Positions 24,665 to 35,310 are shown, numbered from the stretch's first letter. The stretch is 35,599 bases of DNA from Alphaproteobacteria bacterium (GCA_030431875.1 JAUIIG010000031.1:1-35599), one strand, 5' to 3'. Program-made: numbers and translations. Notes: generated from the letters alone by a model not told the origin.

Positions 24665-25260
24665 GCGTCCTCTCCGGCGGCGCGATTGCTGATGGCCATC
24701 CACGCCTGTGCCCCGCCCATGCCGATGGCCCAGATCGGCACCGACCACCAGCCGGGGACATGCGGAACAAGATCGAAAGTCTCGAGGAAGCCCCAGAACG
24801 AACCGACGCCGAGGACGCCGGCAAGGCCTACCAGCGAGGCATTGACCGCGCGGTGGCGCAGGTATTCGTCCTGCTCCTCGCGCAGGTAGCGGGCCATCAC
24901 GAAAATCATGCCGAAGATCGGGACGACCGGCAGCATGGCGAGCGCGAAGCCTGCCATCCAGCCGGGTTCCAGTCGTTCGTGCACTGTAATCGCCACGCCC
25001 AGGCCAAGCACGTAGCCAAGGCTCGCGATCATCATGCCGAGGTTGTAGCGGCGGACTGCAGAGCTGATGCCGCCGCAATCCGCGTTCTTGCGACTGATCG
25101 CGCGCACGAACTGGAACAACAGGCCCATGGCCAGGGCCAGCAGGATAAAGCCGACCGGCGGTTCGATTGCGCCGCTGAAGCGTAGGCCGGCGATGGTTGC
25201 GACCGAGCCAATGAACAGCCCCAGCCACAAGCCGGGGCGCGGTTTGGCAGCCGTGGTCAT
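24661..25260 (-). CDS. Polytopic membrane protein encoded with the Xre regulator
   Basis: 199 residues from the ATG at 25260, which overlaps the previous stop (ATGA). Five to six hydrophobic segments are visible (about 11-30, 34-55, 78-96, 105-128, 146-165 and 172-190). A charged loop between the fourth and fifth contains REEQDEYLRHRAV. No catalytic or transport motif is recognisable. It resembles uncharacterised membrane proteins encoded beside Xre regulators in alphaproteobacteria. It may sense or cause membrane stress, but that is speculation. Confidence 0.75.
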   Translation of the reverse strand: MTTAAKPRPGLWLGLFIGSVATIAGLRFSGAIEPPVGFILLALAMGLLFQFVRAISRKNADCGGISSAVRRYNLGMMIASLGYVLGLGVAITVHERLEPGWMAGFALAMLPVVPIFGMIFVMARYLREEQDEYLRHRAVNASLVGLAGVLGVGSFWGFLETFDLVPHVPGWWSVPIWAIGMGGAQAWMAISNRAAGEDA

Positions 25261-25457
25261 GCCCGCTGCTCCCCATCGTTCGGGCGCGGCAGACACGACA
25301 TGCAGCCGCGCTGGTCGCTGATGGTCAGCCAGGCGAGGACCGGAAGGGTGACGAACATGGTCTGGGCGACGTCGTCCGCCACCACGCCAAGGTAGTTGGC
25401 TAGGGCGAGGGCGAAAATTGCGGCGGCCCAGATGAGGGCCTTGGTGATCCGGGTCAT
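25257..25457 (-). CDS. Small two-helix membrane protein, first gene of the Xre operon
   Basis: 66 residues, starting MTRITKA, with AAAGGAGCTTGAC giving a good ribosome site. Two hydrophobic helices (about 6-24 and 30-46) are followed by a short tail with two cysteines (RGCMSCL), a CxxC that might bind metal or be redox active. No family is recognised. Its stop overlaps the next start by four bases. Confidence 0.68.
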   Translation of the reverse strand: MTRITKALIWAAAIFALALANYLGVVADDVAQTMFVTLPVLAWLTISDQRGCMSCLPRPNDGEQRA

Positions 25458-25485
25458 GTCAAGCTCCTTTGATTTCATGTAAAGG

Positions 25486-25528
25486 AGGCTAGACATTCGG
25501 ACCCGTTTTGTCAAGTAACATTGACAAA
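25486..25528 (-). promoter_or_regulatory. Promoter with overlapping palindromic operator, Xre operon
   Basis: On the minus strand TTGACA (25514-25509) and TAGCCT (25491-25486) are 17 bases apart, about 29 bases before the first start codon. The -35 box lies in one arm of a perfect palindrome, TTTGTCAA-N6-TTGACAAA (25507-25528). A repressor bound there would cover the -35 region, so autoregulation by the operon's Xre protein is likely. Confidence 0.6.
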
Positions 25529-25579
25529 GTGATTGCCACGCTTGACTTGAGGCGACTTAAGCACCTGATCGCTATGGAA

Positions 25580-25614
25580 AAGCCCCGCCTGCACCATGCG
25601 GGCAGGCGGGGCTT
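25580..25614 (-). terminator. Terminator of the TonB receptor gene
   Basis: A perfect 13-bp stem (AAGCCCCGCCTGC / GCAGGCGGGGCTT) with a nine-base loop lies 55 bases after the receptor stop. On the minus strand it is followed by a short T-run (CTTTTCC). It matches a Rho-independent terminator. Confidence 0.8.
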
Positions 25615-25668
25615 CGGGGGGTCAGGCTGGCAGCGCCCGCAATGCGCCGCCAGCCCGCGGGAGACGAA

Positions 25669-27753
25669 TCAGAATCGGCGGGTCACCCCCACGCGCAGCT
25701 GGCGCGGTTCGACCACGCGGCTGTTGCGGCCCAGAACGCCCTCTGCAGGCTCGCCGGGGAAGCGGGTTTCGTAGTAGTAATCGATATCGTCGTGAGCGAC
25801 GTCGAACAGGTTGAGCACTTCGGCGTGGAACTCGAACCCGCCGAAAGCGGCCGGGGTCCATGCCACGCGGGCATTGGCCAGCAGGGTGCGCTCGCCGCGC
25901 TGGCTGTTGTCCTCGATCAGCGCGTGCGGGCCGAGATAGCGCAGGCGGAAGGCGGCATTGAACTCGGGGAACACCGCCGCCACGCCAAGCTCGCCCGCGT
26001 TGTCGAGCGCACCGGGAACATAGTTCTCGCCGTCCGGCAGGCCGGTGAAGCGCGCCGTGCTGCCGGTCCAGACCGCGTCGATCGCCAGCCAGTTGTTGGG
26101 CTTGTAGAAGGCGGTCAGTTCGTAGCCATGGCGCTCGCTGGGATCGGAGGGTTCGACCGCGCCGGAATCGCCGACGTAGATCAGCTCGCTCTCGATGCCC
26201 GACCACCAGTAGACGCCGGTGAAGATCAGGCCACCGCGCTCGACGCGGAAGCCCACCTCCTGGAAGTCCCCCTCGACCAGGCCGGGGGCGGGGTCGACGG
26301 GATTGGTGACGCCGCGCGCATCGTTGGAGTGGAAGCCCTCGCCGTAGTTGGCATAGACCGCCACGCCGTCGAACAGTTCGTAATTGGCGCCGATCTTCAC
26401 CCCGAAGGCATCGTCGGAAACGTCGCCGCTCCAGCTGACCGGTCCTTCGAGCGCTCGGGTTTCGAAGTTGTACCAGTCGTTGCGCACCCCGCCGATCACC
26501 ATCAGCCGGTCGACCGGTTGCCAGATCGCTTCGGCATACAGGCCGAGCGATGCCTCGTCGACGGCGAAGGCGCCGACGGTGAATTCCTTCACGCCGTCGA
26601 TCGTCTCGTCGAGGCCGACGCGCGAGATGTCGTCGTAGCGACCCTCGGCCCCGGCGCGCAGGGTCAGCCGGTCAGTCAGTTCGCGCGTGTGTTCGATCCG
26701 CCCGCCGTAGGTCCACAGTGCATCGTACTGGCGCAGCTGGTCGCCGTTGACAGGGTCTTCGAGGAAATAGGTGAAGTTCGACAGCAGGCTCCAGTCGTAA
26801 TGCTGGACATAACCGGTCACCCGCCAGCTGTCGGAAATGTAGTTGGCCGTCAGGATCTGCCGTTCGGTGTAGCCGGTGAGGCTGTCTTCCAGCGAGCAGA
26901 AGCGGTCCTCGCACAGCGGCGTGCCGATCAGGCGTTCGGGCAATTGCTCGGTGGGGTTCCAGGTGGCGTCGTAGAGGTTGAGCGAGACCTGGAAATCGCC
27001 ATCGCCCAGCGGCATCGAGTACTTCAGCAGGCCCATGTAGCCTTCGAAATCCTCTGGCAGTTCCCACGGCCCGTCGTTGAGCTTGACCTGCCCCAGCGCC
27101 AGCAGGTCGCCGGAGCCGACCGAGACCGAGCCGCCCGCGACGAAGCGGCGATAGCCGAAAGAGCCGACTTCGGCGGTGACGAAGGGCTGCAGGGTGTCGA
27201 CCGTGGTCACCCTGCTCGATCCCACAAAGCTGAAATCGCCCGCGTCGGCGCGGTAGGGGCCCTTGCGGTAATCGACCCGCGCCACGCTTTCGGGGATCAG
27301 GCCGTTGACGTCGAGGTAGCCCTGGCCGTGGCCATGGGTGCGGAAGTTCATCGGCATGTCGTCGATGTAGAGCGACAGGTCGGTGCCGTGGTCGAGGTTG
27401 AAGCCGCGCAGGAAGAACTGGTTGGCCTTGCCCCCGCCCGAATGCTGCGTGGCGATCAGGCCGGGGGTCGCCTCCAGCAGCTCGCCGGGGCGCAGGAACG
27501 GGCGCACTTCGATGTCGGCACCCGCGACACCGCCTTCGCTCGCTGCACCGGCCGTACCGATGCGCCGCTCGCCGCGTCCGAAGACGTAGATGATGTTGCC
27601 GGTCGCCTCGTCGCGCACGACGTTGAATTGCTCGTCCTCGCTCGCCGAGGTGTCGTCCGCCGCGTCATCCTCCGCGTCCTGCGCAAGAACAGGTGAGGCG
27701 AGGAACAAAGCGCTGGCCGAAGTCAGCAGGGCAATGGCGATAGGGCTTTTCAT
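25669..27753 (-). CDS. TonB-dependent outer-membrane receptor
   Basis: 694 residues from MKSPIAIALL at 27753, with a clear signal peptide ending near VLAQ. A plug domain follows: an ~50-residue acidic N-terminus, then FLRPGELLEATPGLIATQHSG, FLRGFNLDHGTDLSLYIDD and RVDYRKGPYRAD. The barrel makes up the rest and ends in ...VTRRF, with a terminal Phe for barrel insertion. The plug segment MPMNFRTHGHGQGYLDVNG has a histidine-rich loop typical of one receptor subgroup. Two cysteines (CEDRFC) lie near residue 300. It imports a siderophore, metal complex or sugar-like ligand; the substrate is not deducible. The gene is divergent from a ToxR-like regulator across 91 bases, so the two are probably a regulated pair. 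Confidence 0.93.
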   Translation of the reverse strand: MKSPIAIALLTSASALFLASPVLAQDAEDDAADDTSASEDEQFNVVRDEATGNIIYVFGRGERRIGTAGAASEGGVAGADIEVRPFLRPGELLEATPGLIATQHSGGGKANQFFLRGFNLDHGTDLSLYIDDMPMNFRTHGHGQGYLDVNGLIPESVARVDYRKGPYRADAGDFSFVGSSRVTTVDTLQPFVTAEVGSFGYRRFVAGGSVSVGSGDLLALGQVKLNDGPWELPEDFEGYMGLLKYSMPLGDGDFQVSLNLYDATWNPTEQLPERLIGTPLCEDRFCSLEDSLTGYTERQILTANYISDSWRVTGYVQHYDWSLLSNFTYFLEDPVNGDQLRQYDALWTYGGRIEHTRELTDRLTLRAGAEGRYDDISRVGLDETIDGVKEFTVGAFAVDEASLGLYAEAIWQPVDRLMVIGGVRNDWYNFETRALEGPVSWSGDVSDDAFGVKIGANYELFDGVAVYANYGEGFHSNDARGVTNPVDPAPGLVEGDFQEVGFRVERGGLIFTGVYWWSGIESELIYVGDSGAVEPSDPSERHGYELTAFYKPNNWLAIDAVWTGSTARFTGLPDGENYVPGALDNAGELGVAAVFPEFNAAFRLRYLGPHALIEDNSQRGERTLLANARVAWTPAAFGGFEFHAEVLNLFDVAHDDIDYYYETRFPGEPAEGVLGRNSRVVEPRQLRVGVTRRF

Positions 27754-27815
27754 CCGGTCCGTTTTCTGATTGGTCAAAGGCAATCGAGGGGATGAAGGGT
27801 GCGCGCTCGCCACGC

Positions 27816-27856
27816 ACCGTAAATTACGGTAATCGGCACGTTACATGGACGTTACA
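27816..27856. promoter_or_regulatory. Operator-like palindrome and direct repeats between TonB receptor and regulator
   Basis: A perfect 15-bp palindrome (ACCGTAA-A-TTACGGT, 27816-27830) is followed by two copies of ACGTTACA (27838-27845 and 27849-27856), 11 bases apart. The repeats run over the start codon of the regulator. The site is well placed for control of both genes, probably by the ToxR-like protein itself. Confidence 0.5.
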
Positions 27857-29023
27857 CGGCAATTCGAGGCGGAAGTTGAGCGCCTTCGCGCGGCACAAGT
27901 GCCGGGGGCGAGCGGACGCCTGCGCGACCTGTTCGACTTCCTCGCCGCACGCGGTCCCGATGCCGACAGCGCATCGCAGGAAGAGATCGCCCGCGAGGTG
28001 TTCGGGCAGGCCGAAGCCGATGCGGACGATGCCACGGTGCGCGTCTACGTCCATCGCCTGCGCAAGAAGCTGGAAGACCACTATGCCGCGCGGGTTGACG
28101 AGACAGACGCGCCGCGGATCGAGCTGCCCTCCGGCATCTACGCCTTGCGGCTCGAAGCCGAGGAAGCGGCGGAAGCGCCCCGCGCCGTCAGTCCGCCCGC
28201 CCGCAATCCCTGGATCGGCCGCGTTGTCGTCGCAGCGATTGGCTTGCTGCTCGTTGCCTCGATAGCCTTCGGCATGACCCTGTCTCCGTCGCGCAACGCC
28301 ATCTGGCAGCCGCTTGGCGATTCCGACCGTCCCGTGCTGCTGGTGCTCGGTGACTACTACATCTACGGCGAGATCGATCCCGTCCGGCCCGAGCTTAGCC
28401 GCCTGATCCGCGATTTCCGCGTCGATTCCGAAGCCGAGCTGGCGGCGCTGATGGAAGCCGAACCCGAGCGTTACGGCTATGCCGAAGACGTCGGGCTGAC
28501 TTACCTGCCAGTGGCATCAGCCTATGGCATGCAGCACGTCATCCCGGTGCTGGCCGAGGCGGGCAAGGACGTCACCGTGATCGCCTCCAGCGAGCTCGAG
28601 CCCGACATGCTCAACCGCTATGATATTGTTTACGTCGGCTTGCTGTCGGGCATGGGCCTGCTGGAAGAAGGCGTCTTCGCGGGCAGCAGCCTGCGCGTGG
28701 GTGAAAGCTACGACGAACTGGTCGACCGCGAAAGCGGCCAGACCTGGACCAGCGACGAGGCGCGCACGCTCGCCTCGCCCGCCTTCTATCGCGATTATGC
28801 CTATGTCAGCGCCTTCGAGGCCCGCACCGGGGCGCAGGTGGTGGTGATCGCCAGCGAGCGCGAGACCGGCCTGCGCGGGATCAGCCCGATCGTCGCTTCG
28901 GGTGACCTCGAGGGCGAACTGGCAGACGTTGCCGGTTCCGGGGGTTTCGAGGCGCTGGTGCAGGTCACCGGACAGCAGGGCGCCGACCTTGACGACCGCC
29001 TGATCCTCGCCCGCGAACGCTGA
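27845..29023 (+). CDS. ToxR-like membrane-bound winged-helix regulator
   Basis: 392 residues from the only usable ATG. No ribosome site is visible, so the message may be leaderless. Residues ~20-100 look like an OmpR/ToxR-type winged helix (LRDLFDFLAARG, EEIAREVFG, DDATVRVYVHRLRKKLEDHY, IELPSGIYAL). One membrane helix follows at about 124-145. The C-terminal ~245 residues are extracytoplasmic by this topology, alternating strands and helices with no known motif. The architecture of DNA-binding domain, membrane helix and periplasmic sensor is that of ToxR/CadC regulators. It is divergent from a TonB receptor gene and probably controls it. The periplasmic domain is not one I recognise. Confidence 0.8.
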   Translation: MDVTRQFEAEVERLRAAQVPGASGRLRDLFDFLAARGPDADSASQEEIAREVFGQAEADADDATVRVYVHRLRKKLEDHYAARVDETDAPRIELPSGIYALRLEAEEAAEAPRAVSPPARNPWIGRVVVAAIGLLLVASIAFGMTLSPSRNAIWQPLGDSDRPVLLVLGDYYIYGEIDPVRPELSRLIRDFRVDSEAELAALMEAEPERYGYAEDVGLTYLPVASAYGMQHVIPVLAEAGKDVTVIASSELEPDMLNRYDIVYVGLLSGMGLLEEGVFAGSSLRVGESYDELVDRESGQTWTSDEARTLASPAFYRDYAYVSAFEARTGAQVVVIASERETGLRGISPIVASGDLEGELADVAGSGGFEALVQVTGQQGADLDDRLILARER

Positions 29024-29187
29024 CCTGTCCTACACCCAGGCAAGCGGCGCATAGGCTGCGCCATGCCTGCAATTCGTGCCTTTATGCTGCCCAATTCGCG
29101 CGAGCAGTCCGGCGGCCAGGTTTTTGCCTCCAGGACAGTGTTCCATGTGTTCCAAATTAGCGGCCCAAAGGCCGTAGCCGCGTTAGC

Positions 29188-29215
29188 TTGCCATTCACCC
29201 GGCGCATCCTACATT
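29188..29215 (+). promoter_or_regulatory. Candidate ftsH promoter
   Basis: TTGCCA (29188-29193) and TACATT (29210-29215) are 16 bases apart, ending 24 bases before the ftsH start. Each matches the sigma70 consensus at four of six positions. The 216-base gap also holds a small hairpin (CGGCC-CAAA-GGCCG at 29161-29174). I see no clear heat-shock promoter. Confidence 0.35.
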
Positions 29216-29239
29216 GGCCTTTCGAAAGGATCATGCGCA

Positions 29240-31189
<1,950 letters not shown>

Positions 31190-31216
31190 CCACTTTCCTA
31201 CAGGTTTGAAACAGTG

Positions 31217-31244
31217 AAGGGCGGTGCAGCGATGCGCCGCCCTT
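31217..31244. terminator. Hairpin between ftsH and the convergent DUF3667-like gene
   Basis: An 8-bp stem (AAGGGCGG / CCGCCCTT) lies 28 bases after the ftsH stop and 19 bases before the opposing stop. It is followed by TTT on the plus strand and preceded by only CA on that side. It is a likely, though weak, shared terminator. Confidence 0.55.
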
Positions 31245-31262
31245 TGTCGTTCCTGTCCGCGA

Positions 31263-32447
31263 TCAGAACAGGCCGAGCAGCAGCAGCACCTGGATGAACA
31301 GGAAGACGATGATCCAGATGAACAGGCTCAGCATCATCAGCCGCCAGAAAGCCGAGAAGCGGCTGAGCTGGTAGGCCCCGCGCAGCTGCTTGTAGAGGTG
31401 GATCGGCGGAATGATCAGCACCGCGAAGGTGACGATTTCCGACGGCACGCCAATCCTGGGAAGGAGCGATGCCGTAATGAACAGCAGCGTCATGAAGCTG
31501 AGCGAATAGGTGACGAAGATGGCGTGGTCGTAGCCGCGGAAGCGGCGCTTCCAGAAGAACAGCAGCCAGACGAAGGGGATCGAGATCGGAATCAGCAGCC
31601 AGGAGAACTTGTAGGCGTTCGCCTGCAATTTGTAGAGCATGAGGCTGGGGTTATCGCGCCACTTGGCGATCACCGTGTCGAGCCAGTCGACGCCGGTTTC
31701 GCTGCTGTCCACCAGATCGGACAGATCGGCCCTGACCACGCCGGTATCGGTGTCGATCGTGGCTCCGGTGCCGAGGCTGGCTTCGTTACCGTGGATTTCC
31801 TCGCGCCCTTCGTTGAAGCCCTCGACGAAGCCATCGGTGGCGGCATCGACGACGTTTGGCTCTTCGGAATTGCCGTTCCCCGCTACCAGCTGGTTGAGCA
31901 GGGCAAGCTGGTCTTCCAGCTCAGCGCGTTCCGCGTCGCTGAGGTTGTCGGTAGCAAGTTGGTCCTGCAGGGTTTCGATCTCGGCGATGGCATTGGTCCG
32001 CGCTTCTGCGATGCTCTCTTCGACACCTTCGCCCGTGGGAAGGTCCGTCGGCGCGGTGAAACCGACCATCTGGAACACGGCGAACATCAGGAAGACGCCG
32101 AACAGGAACAGCGCCATCGGCGAAACGAAGCGGGCGCGTTCGCCATCGATATAGCGCCGCGTCAGCTTGCCGGGCTTGAAAGCGAGCATGGGCAAGGTGC
32201 GCCACAGCTTGCCTTCGAAATGGAGTGCGCCGTGCAGCAGGTCATGCATGAAGGCGCCGATCGTGCGGTGGATATGCCCCTGCTGTCCGCAGGCGTGGCA
32301 ATATGCGCCCACCAGCGGGGTGCCGCAGTTGAGGCAGTTCTCGGGCTGGTTGGGGTGCGGCTTCTTGGCGCCGGAATCGGGTTCCAGCGCGCGACTGAAG
32401 AGTCCGCCCTCCACGGCTGTTCCCATGCCTTCGATGATGTCGCTCAT
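31263..32447 (-). CDS. DUF3667-like membrane protein with N-terminal zinc ribbon
   Basis: 394 residues, starting MSDIIEGMG after a GGGGG-rich ribosome site; an upstream extension in frame is Arg/Pro-rich shadow sequence. A zinc ribbon (CLNCG ... CHACGQ) lies about residues 37-56. A helix with HDLLHGALHFEGKLWRTL and a Pro-Gly-Lys-Leu loop (FKPGKLTRRYIDGERARFVSP) follow, the hallmark of DUF3667. A membrane helix, an acidic coiled region (~165-255) and four more helices complete it. Function is unknown for the family; the zinc ribbon suggests protein or nucleic-acid binding on the cytoplasmic face. Confidence 0.82.
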   Translation of the reverse strand: MSDIIEGMGTAVEGGLFSRALEPDSGAKKPHPNQPENCLNCGTPLVGAYCHACGQQGHIHRTIGAFMHDLLHGALHFEGKLWRTLPMLAFKPGKLTRRYIDGERARFVSPMALFLFGVFLMFAVFQMVGFTAPTDLPTGEGVEESIAEARTNAIAEIETLQDQLATDNLSDAERAELEDQLALLNQLVAGNGNSEEPNVVDAATDGFVEGFNEGREEIHGNEASLGTGATIDTDTGVVRADLSDLVDSSETGVDWLDTVIAKWRDNPSLMLYKLQANAYKFSWLLIPISIPFVWLLFFWKRRFRGYDHAIFVTYSLSFMTLLFITASLLPRIGVPSEIVTFAVLIIPPIHLYKQLRGAYQLSRFSAFWRLMMLSLFIWIIVFLFIQVLLLLGLF

Positions 32448-32554
32448 GCCCTGACCCCCGCTTGGAGCGCCCATGTTATCGGCGGCAATGGTGCAGCGCA
32501 ATGATGCGGGCCTTGGGCGGGGAGCCACTTGAGTTGCCGTGGCGAGCGGGCCAC

Positions 32555-33379
32555 ATGCAGCGGATGGACATGCCTGCCATCGACGCGCCGCTGCTGGGCC
32601 TGCCGCTGCTGGGCCTGCTGGTGATGGCGGGGGCCTTCGCGCTGTTCGCTGCCTTGGAACTGGCCTTGCCCTTCCGCCACGCCAGCCAGTCCAAAGGTAG
32701 GCGCTGGTTCGCCAACCTCGCCCTGTTTGCCGTCGATACGCTGGCGGTGCGGCTGATCCTGCCGCTGGCAATGGTCGGCACGGCCATGCTGGCGGCAGAG
32801 CGCGGTTGGGGGCTGTTCAACGTGGTCGAGGTGCCGATGTGGCTGGCTTTCGTCGTCACCGTGCTGGTGCTGGACCTGGCGATCTACCTGCAACACTGGG
32901 CGACGCACCGCGTGCCGCTGCTGTGGCGGCTGCACCGCGTCCATCACACCGACCGCGATTTCGACGTCACAACGGCGGCGCGGTTCCACCCGGTCGAGAT
33001 CGTGTTGTCGACCGCCTACAAAGCCGCCGTGGTTGCTGCGCTGGGCGCTCCGGCATTGGCGGTTTTCGTCTTCGAGACGGGCTTTGCCGTGCTGACCTTG
33101 TGGACCCACGCGAACCTCTCGCTGCCGCCGAAACTCGAACGCGTGGTGCGCTGGCTGCTCGTCACGCCGACCATGCACCGCGTCCACCATTCCGAACGCC
33201 ACGTGGAGACCGACAGCAATTATGGCACCTTCCTGTCCGGCTGGGACCGGCTGTTCGGCACCTATACGGCGCAGACGCGCGAACCGCAGGACACCATGCC
33301 TATCGGGCTTGGCGAATGGCGCGGAGACGAGACGGCGCGGCTGGGTTTCAGCCTGCTGCTGCCCTTCCGGAAGGACTGA
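32555..33379 (+). CDS. Sterol desaturase/fatty acid hydroxylase-family membrane enzyme
   Basis: 274 residues if it begins at the ATG at 32555; ATGs at 32564 and 32570 are equally possible, and none has a strong ribosome site. Four or five membrane helices carry the histidine clusters of the di-iron hydroxylase/desaturase family: HWATH, HRVHH and, near the C-terminus, HRVHHS. The C-terminal NYGTFLSGWDRLFGTY is also typical. The enzyme is an O2-dependent oxidase of the inner membrane. The substrate may be a carotenoid, sterol-like lipid or fatty acid and cannot be fixed here. The stop is three bases from that of the convergent ParA-like gene. Confidence 0.88.
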   Translation: MQRMDMPAIDAPLLGLPLLGLLVMAGAFALFAALELALPFRHASQSKGRRWFANLALFAVDTLAVRLILPLAMVGTAMLAAERGWGLFNVVEVPMWLAFVVTVLVLDLAIYLQHWATHRVPLLWRLHRVHHTDRDFDVTTAARFHPVEIVLSTAYKAAVVAALGAPALAVFVFETGFAVLTLWTHANLSLPPKLERVVRWLLVTPTMHRVHHSERHVETDSNYGTFLSGWDRLFGTYTAQTREPQDTMPIGLGEWRGDETARLGFSLLLPFRKD

Positions 33380-33382
33380 CGC

Positions 33383-34111
33383 TCACAGCTTGGTGAGCTT
33401 GCGCTCGATCGCGGTCCACAGCTGGCCAAAGCCGCGCGCGGCGGGGCTGTTGGGAGCGAAGGCGCCCACCGGCTGGTGCCGGACGGCGCATTGTTCGACC
33501 GCGCTAGACAGCGGGATGACCGGCCAGTTGGGGTTCGCCTCGCGGGCACCCTTGTGCAGGTTGCGGCGCATGTCGATCATCGACAGCACCGGCAGGATCG
33601 GCGGGTGGACCTTGGCGTGGGTCTTGATCTCGCGCACTACCAGCTCGAAGGCGCGCGCCGAGAGCGGCGAGGGCGGCAGCGGCACGATCACCAGGTCCGC
33701 CGCACGCATCACCTGGGCGCTGATATGGCCTAGCGCCGGCGGGCAATCGAGCACGATCCGTTCGTACTTCTTCGACAGCGCCTGCGTCAGCTTGGCCAGT
33801 TGCTTGCGCTTGCCGATCCGCCCGAACAGCGAATCGAGTTCGCGCAGGCTGTCGTCGGCGGGCAGCAGGTGCAGCCGGTCATAGCCGGTCTTCACCACGG
33901 CCTGTCCGGGCTTCATGTCGCGCGCGAAGACCGCGCGGGCCTGTTTGCTGTCCGGCTCGATCCCGAACAGGAAGCCCGCGCCGCCAGCCACGTCGAGATC
34001 CCACAACAGCGTCTTGCGGCACGAAATCGTCGCGGCGCACCAGGCAAGGTTCGCCGCTATCGTCGTCTTCCCGACGCCGCCCTTGGCGCTGTAGACTGCA
34101 ATGACTGCCAT
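33383..34111 (-). CDS. ParA/MinD-family ATPase (orphan)
   Basis: 242 residues, starting at MAVIAVYSAKGG. The P-loop KGGVGKTT (deviant Walker A with the signature lysine) is at residues ~10-17. The switch region DLDVAGG and the Walker B-like IVLDCPPALG follow. The C-terminal part resembles ParA proteins of plasmid or chromosomal loci. No ParB gene or parS-like repeats are seen beside it, so it may place a cargo other than DNA, or be an isolated partition ATPase. It opens a short gap before the sulfotransferase-like gene. Confidence 0.88.
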   Translation of the reverse strand: MAVIAVYSAKGGVGKTTIAANLAWCAATISCRKTLLWDLDVAGGAGFLFGIEPDSKQARAVFARDMKPGQAVVKTGYDRLHLLPADDSLRELDSLFGRIGKRKQLAKLTQALSKKYERIVLDCPPALGHISAQVMRAADLVIVPLPPSPLSARAFELVVREIKTHAKVHPPILPVLSMIDMRRNLHKGAREANPNWPVIPLSSAVEQCAVRHQPVGAFAPNSPAARGFGQLWTAIERKLTKL

Positions 34112-34186
34112 CGTGACAGAGCTATCAGGTGCGGTGGCGTTTTGCGCAACCGTGCGCCCTTTCGGCGTACCGACTTGGGGCAAAAG

Positions 34187-35194
34187 CTAACGTGTGCCGA
34201 CCGTCGCGGAGTCCAGCCAGGCAAGCGCGTGGTCGAAGGTGGCGCCATGGTGTTCGTCAATCAGCCGGTCTTCATCGGCGCGTCCGTCAGGCTGGAACCG
34301 GCTCGACGGATCCTTGGTGTGGCGCGTCATCAACAAGGCGGCCTGACCGGGATCGCAAGGCAGCTCCGGCAAGGCCAGGTGCTGCTGCGCGCGGCGGACC
34401 GCGCTAGCGGGATCGGCGACGATCTCATCAAAGTCGATCACGGCGCTGTCGGGCCAGCCATTGCGGGCGAGCGCTTCGGCAAACAGCCATTCCTGCAGCC
34501 AGTGGAGGAGGGCGACGATCCTGGCGACGCGGGCCAGCGGCTCTTCGCCAGCGGCAATCGCCGCGCGCAGCATGGCGTTGCCTTGCGGGACCACCGGCGC
34601 GAGCTGGCTGGCGAGCCGCGTACAGAAGGCCAGCCGGTCGTGGCCGCCGCGGAAACAGGCACGCAGGAAGGCGCGGCGCTCCATGGTCACGAAGACAGCA
34701 TGGCGCACGCGAAAGGGAACGCAGAGGTCCGGCAACAGCGAATTGACCCAGTTGGTCGGTTTCACCACCAGTGCGACATCGTCATCGCCTGCCTGTGCCA
34801 TCTCGCCCAGAGCGTGATCGAGCAGCGTGCCCAGCGGGGCCACGGCCTTGCCGGCGGCGATCAGCTCGCGCTGCCCCGCGATATCGGCGAGGCATTGCGG
34901 CTCCTTCAGCACCAGCACCTGGCTGGGGCGTTGCAGCAGGCGCGCGAGCAAGGTCGAACCGGCAAAGCCGACATGGAAGATGAAGCGGTCAGCCAAGGCA
35001 GGGCCGGGGCTGGCAAGGTTAAGCGGGCCAAGCGCTTGCTGCCGCCAGAAGGTCTCGCGACCATCAAGGAAGCTCGCATCGCCGAGGCTGGCGCGGTCGG
35101 TGAGGACCTTCACCACCTCTCCGGTCACGCTGTCCATGCGGTGGAGGAAGGCGAGCTGTTCGCCGGTAAGGGCACTATCGAATTGGGCGACCAT
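34187..35194 (-). CDS. Sulfotransferase-family P-loop protein
   Basis: 335 residues from the ATG at 35194, which has a poor ribosome site; an upstream extension in frame is unlikely. A phosphosulfate-binding-type loop is visible at about residue 75 (FHVGFAGSTLLARLL). The later segment LKEPQCLADI and the region VVKPTNWVNSLLP are consistent with a sulfotransferase-like fold. The family transfers sulfate from PAPS to an alcohol or amine; the acceptor is unknown. No PAPS-synthesis genes are in the window. The gene runs in the same direction as rpoZ but is separated from it by a terminator. Confidence 0.75.
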   Translation of the reverse strand: MVAQFDSALTGEQLAFLHRMDSVTGEVVKVLTDRASLGDASFLDGRETFWRQQALGPLNLASPGPALADRFIFHVGFAGSTLLARLLQRPSQVLVLKEPQCLADIAGQRELIAAGKAVAPLGTLLDHALGEMAQAGDDDVALVVKPTNWVNSLLPDLCVPFRVRHAVFVTMERRAFLRACFRGGHDRLAFCTRLASQLAPVVPQGNAMLRAAIAAGEEPLARVARIVALLHWLQEWLFAEALARNGWPDSAVIDFDEIVADPASAVRRAQQHLALPELPCDPGQAALLMTRHTKDPSSRFQPDGRADEDRLIDEHHGATFDHALAWLDSATVGTR

Positions 35195-35310
35195 GCGCGC
35201 GCCGTCGCTGCATCGACAGGCTGTGGCGAGCGCAATTCGGCAGGATGCAACAGCACTCGTCGAACCGCGCTGCGGTATCGACCAGCGACATATGTCATTG
35301 CGCACCAACG

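Noticed and set aside
25642-27696. A 684-residue plus-strand frame opposite the TonB receptor
   Set aside because: The minus strand encodes a full TonB receptor with signal peptide and terminal Phe. The plus-strand translation has no recognisable domain and no ribosome site.
31224-32504. A 426-residue plus-strand frame opposite the DUF3667-like gene
   Set aside because: It is Gln/Glu/Arg-rich without domains, starts inside the shared terminator hairpin and is antisense to a gene with a zinc ribbon and membrane helices.
33383-34111. Plasmid partition locus or replication origin
   Set aside because: Only a ParA-like gene is present. There is no ParB gene, no array of parS-like repeats and no replication gene, and the neighbours are chromosomal.
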